Shown here: positions 58,501 through 64,000 of the stretch, one piece after another
How the letters are laid out: every line of letters starts with the position of its first letter
How positions within the stretch are numbered: position 1 is the stretch's first letter
NCBI GenBank assembly: GCA_028554755.1
Contig: JAPTOF010000003.1
Location: forward strand, 5,727,501-5,791,500
Direction: 5' to 3'
DNA length: 64,000 nucleotides
Source of the DNA: Cordia subcordata
Lineage: Eukaryota; Streptophyta; Magnoliopsida; Boraginales; Cordiaceae
Made by a program: the position numbers and the translations under genes
The notes under the pieces: generated by a model
The model's input: only the letters and a program-made list of their open reading frames with translations
What the model was told of the DNA's origin: nothing
Databases searched by the model: none

Positions 58501-59225
58501 CTTACCCTATTCATAGCACAGGCTATGTTGGGTCTTGTACAGTTCATAATGTACATTAGACTCTCTATGATCCGAGAATACTCCAATTGAGATATCCCTT
58601 CACTTGTATTTTTCCTTAGATGTACACTTAAATCTAAAGGAGTCTTTGCAATCCCGATGTCACCGTTATTATGCTTGTTCAGTATTTTCTCGATGTAATG
58701 AGACTGAGACAAGGCTAGACCTTCAGGTGTTTTAATGATTTTTACGCCTAGGATTACATCAGCAACACCCATGTCTTTCATTTCAAAATTTCGGGAGAGC
58801 ATCTTCTTTGTAGACATAATCGCTTCATTATTCTTTCCCATAATAAGCATGTCGCCTGCATAAAGGCAAACAATGACAAAATTCTGATCTGTTCCTTTTC
58901 AATAGACACACTTGTCACACTCGTTATTTTGAACCCTTTATAAGCATGACTTGATCAAATTTCTCACGCCATTGCTTAGGTGCTTGTTTTAAACCGTAAA
59001 GAAATTTCACAAGCTTACACACTTTTTTCTCTTGACCTGGAACTACAAACCCTTCAGGTTATTCCATATAGATCTCCTCTTTTAGATCTCCATTCAAGAA
59101 AGCCGTTTTTACAACCATTTGATGTATCTCCAAACTATATATAGTTGCAACAGCTATCAACATTCAAATAGATATAATTCTAGTTACTAGTGAATATGTG
59201 TCAAAATAATCTAGACCCTCATTTT
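58494..59225 (-). pseudogene. Copia reverse transcriptase remnant
   Basis: Minus-strand pieces include TAFLNGDLKEEIYME, CKLVKFLYGLKQAPKQW and an altered active site reading LYAGDMLIMG, where YVDD is expected. These are followed by MKDMGVADVILGVKI and SLMYIMNCTRPNIACAMNRV. A frameshift or rearranged base pattern separates the pieces near 58850-58920. The loss of the catalytic VDD pattern shows it is inactive. Confidence 0.88.
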
Positions 59226-59229
59226 TCTA

Positions 59230-59460
59230 TGTGGGATACAAACCCACACACAACCAAATCAAACAACCAAACTAATAACACACTCAACTTTGGTTGCTAA
59301 TTTTTCATTCACCTTTAATCCGTTTCTAACATGTAAATATATCGCCACTCGAAACAAGGAACGTAACGATACCAACTACTGACCCTTTTGAGTGCGGGAC
59401 CTAACTCAAAAATTGAGTCAATATTGCTTTAACCTCATGTTAAAGCACTCTAAACTAACA
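59230..59460 (-). repeat. 5' LTR of the minus-strand Copia element
   Basis: 231 bp with TG...CA ends on its own strand. It is directly followed, on the minus strand, by reverse transcriptase sequence instead of a primer-binding site. Confidence 0.88.
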
Positions 59461-60747
59461 ACTCTAACTTTTATCTTTAATCACATAAAAAAAGTCTCTA
59501 TCACTAAGCTAAACAACCTTTAGTGTTATATATATATATATATATTTATTTATAAGTTGGGTGGACTACCATTAACAACCTATATAAATACCACATTACA
59601 AAGTTTAGCTAAAGAGAAGAAAATAGTGACAACCTCTGTTGGAACCCAGACTTTGACTTGTTTGCTTGAAAAAACTTTTCCTTAGTGCAAGTTCTCGGTC
59701 ACAACTTTAGCAAGTCCTGTTCTTACGTTGAGGAGTCCGAATTCTCCTACGATGTCTATGTGGCCACTTGGTTTACTCATGAAACCTTGTAAGTACCTTG
59801 CCCTGAACTATGTCCAGAGACTTGAATTAATAAGGATTATGGACTTTCCAATTGTAGTAAGCTGGCGATGTGCGATATTAAACCCACCACAACTTGGAGG
59901 ACAAAGGCCTAATTGAATCAAAACAACAATCAGTATAGTTTCCTGATTGCAAGATCAATTATTGTAAATAAAATTTATAATGCTCCCACAATAACTGTTC
60001 TTTCTTAATTTACAATAATGCCGTAAAGCTAATTACAACGAAATTGTATAGGTTGCAAAATGAATTAGAGAGGAATTAAATATGCCATATACTGAATTAC
60101 AGCAAATGTTATGAATAATCCGTAAAGTGAATTAAGCGAATAGCTGTAAATGAAGTAAATTATAGTGAACTAACTAGGCCGTAAAGTGAATTATGAGTTA
60201 ACTATGATGAAGCTATGGCTAAGTTACGGGTTAAACTATAACTAAGTTAAGTGTAGAACTAAACTATAAAGAACATATAGGTAAAATAGGATATTTTATT
60301 TAATTATTACAAATCTGTAGAAAAACATAGTATCGAAAACTTATTAAAAATTAAATTGTATAAAACTTATTTATATTTATTATCACATAGAATCGGTTTT
60401 ATTCTTTTCGAGTTAAAAACAACGTAACTCCAAATCTTCAATACATAATAGTAGACTATCTAAAAGATTAATTATCTTTAATCGTATAATAATTATTTGA
60501 AGGCATATCAGGTGGGTCACACACCGGTCATTCATTGTTTCTCGGTTTCGGTATACAAACAAAAACCCTCCACAAATGACAAAAACCCAAAACAAAGAGC
60601 CAAAATCTTTCATTGTTCTTGTTCACAACACACACACACACACACAACACAGAGAAATATATAATTCATTATAATCCCTCATCGCTCTTTCCGATTTTGG
60701 CTTCATCACATTATATTTAAACTGAGAAGAAACAAAAACTTCAGCAA
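59461..60747. other. Intergenic and upstream region of the C78 peptidase gene
   Basis: AT-rich DNA without recognisable genes. A TA run lies near 59527-59545. An (AC)n tract lies at 60629-60646, and AATATATAAT at 60656-60665 could act as a TATA element for the gene starting at 60748. Frames at 59728-59916 and 60413-60613 show no domain. Confidence 0.45.
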
Positions 60748-63327
60748 ATGGATTTTTCGACTTGCCCTTTCTGTCAAGAGGCTGTGCCTTCCCTATACAT
60801 TGACAGGTAATATATATTATACATACGTCTATATATATATGGATTTTAGGGTAATGGGTATGTGTACGAAATTGACGTTATGCTTGAAGAAAAATGAAAC
60901 CTTTTGAATTCATCTTAGATTTTGGACTCGTTTAGATTGATTTTTTTTTAAAGTTTTTTTTTTCTAACAACTTTTGAAAAAAAGTACGCTTTTATAAAGG
61001 TAAAAAAAATTGGCTTCTTTAAAAAAATTGAAAATTATATTTGAGCTTTTGTTAGAGTTTCAGCTTTTTTTTTAAATCAGGCGAAATAATTATTGCAAAA
61101 AGAATGCACTTTTCAGCTAATCCGAACTGGCCCTTATTGTCTGCGGGGTCAGGTTGTGCGTGGGATCCTAGAAGTCATAAACTTATTTTGGTTTTGTTGT
61201 ATGTAGTCTTTACGAGAGTAGTGTTATTGTAGACAATCTTACATTGTATTACTCATTAGTTTCTGGTTTTGTTGTACGTAGTTTTTACAAGAGTAGTGTT
61301 ATTGTACACAATCTTACATTGTATTACTCATTAGTTTCCACGAGCTTATTATAATGTTTCTGGGCTTGTGCAGTTATTCATACTTATGGAGGTAGGAATT
61401 TATTTATTTATTTTTTGTTGTGAGGATAGGCATGCAAATAGTCACTTTGAGGATGAAGAGGTTACAAGAGACTTTGAATTGGCTCAAGCAATAGCGCTTC
61501 GGCCTCCAAGTCCTCCGCATTTACTTCCACAAGTACTGTCTCTCTTCTCTCTCTATGTTTGTGTATATATGTATGTCTATGCATAAATGTAGTTGCAGAT
61601 GATTATGTTTCAGAGATCAGTAATGATTTTGAATTGAGTTGGAATTTTGTTGTGCACATCAATCATTCTTAGCCTTACTAAAAGGGGTAGGTCAATGCAC
61701 GAAGCTCCGCCCTGTGTGGGTATGAGGAAATGCTAGTCCCACTATGGGAGAGACTTGTTTCCACTATAGTTGAACATGGGAACTTCAAGTCACATAGCGG
61801 CAACTCTGTCTTTGCGCCAAAGCTTCTCTTCATTCTCACTCTCATTGTTCATCAAAATTTATAATGTTAGGCGATCCTATTGTGCAAAAAGATAATATCT
61901 TTTGAAAACAAATATTGATATCTGAAAAGTGGTTGAGATTTTTTAATGATACACTTTGTGACAGGGTCAGTAATTTTTGAAATGCAGGGTGTAAGGTTTT
62001 CTAAGCTCGTACTAATTTTGCTTAATTATATTTTGGTATTAGTTGTCGTTGATATTGAAGTTTGCTTTGTCTACTGGCTGGTAACTCGCATGCAGTGGTT
62101 ACTAGCATCTACAATTTCGAGTTGTAGTGACTAGTCCTTGATGTTGTCAGGTGGATTATGCTGTTCAATGTGCAAGTACGTTTTGGAAATCCTCTCAGAG
62201 TAGTTCTTCAAGGAATGATGCCAAATCAAAGGCTAATGGAGATGCTGATATTGAGGAGAAAATCTGTTGTTTGGTTGGTTTGCAGACGAAGGAGACTTTC
62301 TACCAAGTCGAAGAAGGAGTCATGGCATTGTTGAAAAATTGTTTGGAATTAGATCCTGATAACTCTACTAGTATATTGTCCGGATATGTTGACCATTTTC
62401 AGAGTATTGAATCCATGGATGTCGGCTGGGGTTGTGGATGGCGAAATATCCAGATGCTTAGCTCTCACTTGCTTAAGCCAAGACGTGAAGCAAGAGAAGT
62501 TCTTTTTGGTGGTTGTGGGTTTGTACCTGATATTGGCTCATTGCAAAGATGGCTTGAAATTGCTTGGAGTAAAGGGTTTGATATAGCTGGTTCCAGTGAC
62601 TTCAATCAGGAAATCTATTGCAAGAGGAAGTGGATTGGAACAACTGAATGTGCTGCACTTTTTCGCTCTTTTGGTGTTCGTGCCATGATAGTGGATTTCT
62701 GTAGTACGGAAAACGCAAGCAAGAGAAAGGCAGTTCAGATTTATGGCCCCATGGATAGATTTCTGTCAAGAAGGGGTCATAATTCGGGTCAAGACTTTTC
62801 TTCTGAGCACATGTCGTGTAATTATTCTGGCCTCTCTGTTGGCAAAGTCAAGGGTCACCAGGTTCTAGTTGATTGGGTTTGGAATTACTTTTCTGACAAC
62901 AATATCATTAAACCAGGCAATCGTGTAATTCTTAGTGAGAAAGCGTAGGTTGACATTGATCTCTTTATCTAACTTGGAGGGTGCATAAATGTCTGTATTT
63001 GGAGGTATATGTTAGGGCTATGACCTGATGTAAATTTTACGATGCAGGCCCTTGTACTTCCAGCATCATGGCCATTCAAGAACCATCGTTGGAATTCAAG
63101 CCAAACATCAGAGAAGTGGGATGCAGCAATACAATTTGTTAATCTTAGACCCAGGCCATGTGAGTCTTGGATATTTTTGTCAAATGAAAACCATTTGTGG
63201 CTTCAGTATGACTGGGCCGCAGATAGTTTCACAAATAGCGGTTTTAATGCTTATGCTTTATGGACTATCTCTAACTGAATGCATGACACTGGCCTCTGAT
63301 TATTTTACATCCCACGTGCCTGATTAA
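60748..63327 (+). CDS. Zinc finger plus C78 cysteine peptidase (ZUFSP/ZUP1-like)
   Basis: Exons 60748-60806, 61430-61532, 62151-62944 and 63048-63327 join in phase to 411 aa. Residues 6-25 form a C2H2 finger, CPFCQEAVPSLYIDRHANSH, split by intron 1. The peptidase domain follows from about residue 100. The catalytic Cys149 lies in MDVGWGCGWRNIQ. His328 in HHGHSRTIVG and Asp353 in LLILDPGH complete the triad expected for peptidase family C78. That family includes UFM1-specific proteases and ZUFSP/ZUP1, which cleaves K63-linked ubiquitin chains in animals. The zinc finger plus this core resembles ZUP1 more than the UFM1 proteases, but the plant enzyme's substrate cannot be read from sequence. 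There is no signal peptide, so cytosol or nucleus is likely. Introns 1 and 2 contain a MITE, a 75-bp duplication and a SINE. Exon 3 ends with AAAGC before GTAGGT; reading through stops at once. Confidence 0.92.
60925..61136. mobile_element. Harbinger-related MITE in intron 1 of the C78 peptidase gene
   Basis: The left end GGACTCGTTTAGATTGATTT and the right, read inward, AAGGGCCAGTTCGGATTAGC form a diverged inverted repeat. The interior has the AAAAGC and TATTTGAGC blocks of the family. It is too short to encode protein. Confidence 0.55.
61190..61338 (+). repeat. 75-bp tandem duplication in intron 1
   Basis: Two adjacent copies (61190-61264 and 61265-61338) share AGAGTAGTGTTATTGTA, ACAATCTTACATTGTATTAC and TCATTAGTTTC with only a few differences. 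The duplication is recent. Confidence 0.9.
61683..61850 (-). mobile_element. tRNA-derived SINE (Au-like) in intron 2 of the C78 peptidase gene
   Basis: On the minus strand it reads TTTGGCGCAAAGACAGAGTT, then GCCGCTATGTGACTTGAAG and GTGGAAACA, followed by a body ending near GGTCAATGCACG as read on the plus strand. This matches the layout of plant Au-type SINEs (tRNA-like head, TGTGAC segment, GTGGAAACA). It lies antisense to the host gene. The ends and target duplication were not resolved. Confidence 0.65.
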
Positions 63328-64000
63328 GGAGTTCTAATTTTCTGCCCATTTTGCGCATCCTACCTGTACTTAGTATTCTCCTCTTTTTCTTTTGGGTCAT
63401 GGGTTTTTGTATATTAATACTAAAGAGATCTTGTTGAGGTAGTTGCTTTTTTTTTTTTGGATATGTAAAGAATTTTATTGATATGCATCAAGGGGGTGCT
63501 AGGAGCACCCCCAGATATTTACATCAACTATTCAAACTAGCTCCTTGAGGTAGTTGCTTTAAGAGTTAAGCCATGTACATTTCCTTGGTTTTAGCATCAG
63601 AGGCCTTTAAGATGTTCTGGCTTCTCAGATTCCCTGAGAAGTTCTTCAGGTCACTGGCTGTCATTCTTGCTTTTTGTGTAGATCTATCTGGATAGTCAAG
63701 AGCACATTTTGGTTTGCAATACCTATGCTCAAGTCCTTGCATGATAACAACTAATGTGGTAATTCCTACAAATTGGAGTTTTGAAGTTCGAGGTAGTGGG
63801 AAATATAATTGATTCACAAAATAACTTAGTGTATTTCTTAGTGGAATTCAGTAGACTGTGTAGTTGTCGAATATTCGAGATTCTGAGCTCTTCATGTTGG
63901 CCTGAGGCTATGTACTTGCGGGTGGTCAGTTCTACTAAAAAAAGTGTGGAAGATTTTGTAGTTCTGTTATTTCCTATTTCTGAGGTGTTGAACTGGTGTT
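63328..64000. other. 3' flank of the C78 peptidase gene to window end
   Basis: Presumed 3'UTR and downstream DNA with a truncated retroposon at 63450-63544. A minus-strand frame at 63566-63817 (83 codons) has no domain I recognise. No gene is visible at the window edge. Confidence 0.45.
63434..63560 (-). mobile_element. 5'-truncated retroposon with 16-bp target duplication
   Basis: TTGAGGTAGTTGCTTT is perfectly repeated at 63434-63449 and 63545-63560. The insert between them (63450-63544, 95 bp) starts with a T run, i.e. a reversed poly-A tail. It has AATAAAATTC (minus strand) near the tail and a perfect hairpin GGGGGTGC-TAGGA-GCACCCCC. This is a minus-oriented LINE or SINE 3' end inserted by target-primed reverse transcription. 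The perfect duplication indicates a young insertion. Confidence 0.85.

Larger units (their letters stand above)
57121..59460 (-). mobile_element. Internally deleted Copia LTR retrotransposon
   Basis: Direct LTRs at 57121-57346 and 59230-59460 enclose only the 3' part of a Copia element on the minus strand. Reading leftwards from 59229, the internal DNA begins at once inside the reverse transcriptase. The primer-binding site, gag, protease and integrase are missing. The polypurine tract (CATGTGGGGGAA on the minus strand) next to the LTR at 57346 is intact. The LTR begins TGTTAGTTTAGAGTG and one copy ends CCCACA. No matching target duplication is visible. Confidence 0.9.

Noticed and set aside
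63566..63817. 83-codon minus-strand frame at the window edge
   Set aside because: No domain recognised; it lies in the 3' flank of the peptidase gene and has no supporting splice or promoter signals.

Overview
The window is nuclear DNA of a flowering plant, most likely a eudicot and plausibly an asterid. The evidence is six multi-exon or intact genes that match plant families, AT-rich noncoding DNA, and dense plant-type transposons (Copia, PIF/Harbinger, MULE, hAT, Helitron, LINE, tRNA-derived SINE). There are no operons, CRISPR arrays or other prokaryotic features. Species was not determined.

Genes in order. (1) 9957-10394 (+): a 145-aa Cys/His-rich protein that looks conserved but that I cannot name, with a 5'UTR intron. 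(2) 17080-18345 (+): a three-exon thaumatin-like protein with a C-terminal GPI-anchor signal encoded by its last exon. (3) 19007-23611 (-): a twelve-exon BIN4-like topoisomerase VI accessory protein. (4) 39781-43406 (+): a six-exon HP30-type Tim17/22/23-plus-SAM chloroplast import protein. (5) 44085-44417 (-): a single-exon LSU (RESPONSE TO LOW SULFUR) coiled-coil protein. (6) 50728-53612 (+): three coding exons of ATG13 (autophagy). (7) 60748-63327 (+): a four-exon C2H2 zinc finger plus C78 peptidase (ZUFSP/ZUP1-like). Exon models were built by hand; reading phase closes across every junction, and two introns need GC donors. The genes are unrelated housekeeping, stress and defence functions and do not form a pathway cluster.

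Between the genes lie transposons of different ages. 25-37.5 kb is a transposon island: a decayed 5.6-kb Copia element with both LTRs, a 1.27-kb MULE with a perfect 9-bp target duplication, a 4.58-kb PIF/Harbinger element with TTA duplication and broken transposase and Myb-like genes, and a related MITE directly beside it. 57.1-59.5 kb holds a minus-strand Copia element that has lost its front half. Helitron-like elements lie at 7.0-8.0 and 13.5-13.8 kb; the first is split by a 720-bp MITE and the second shows the corresponding uninterrupted site. A 642-bp hAT-like element, several Tourist-like MITEs, SINEs inside introns and 5'-truncated retroposons fill much of the rest.

I found no new multi-gene system. 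The most interesting points are the intron-retention option that would switch the thaumatin-like protein between GPI-anchored and soluble forms, the two GC-AG introns, the Helitron/MITE nest with a built-in empty site, the Harbinger-MITE family, and the cluster of TTGAC motifs in the Copia leader.
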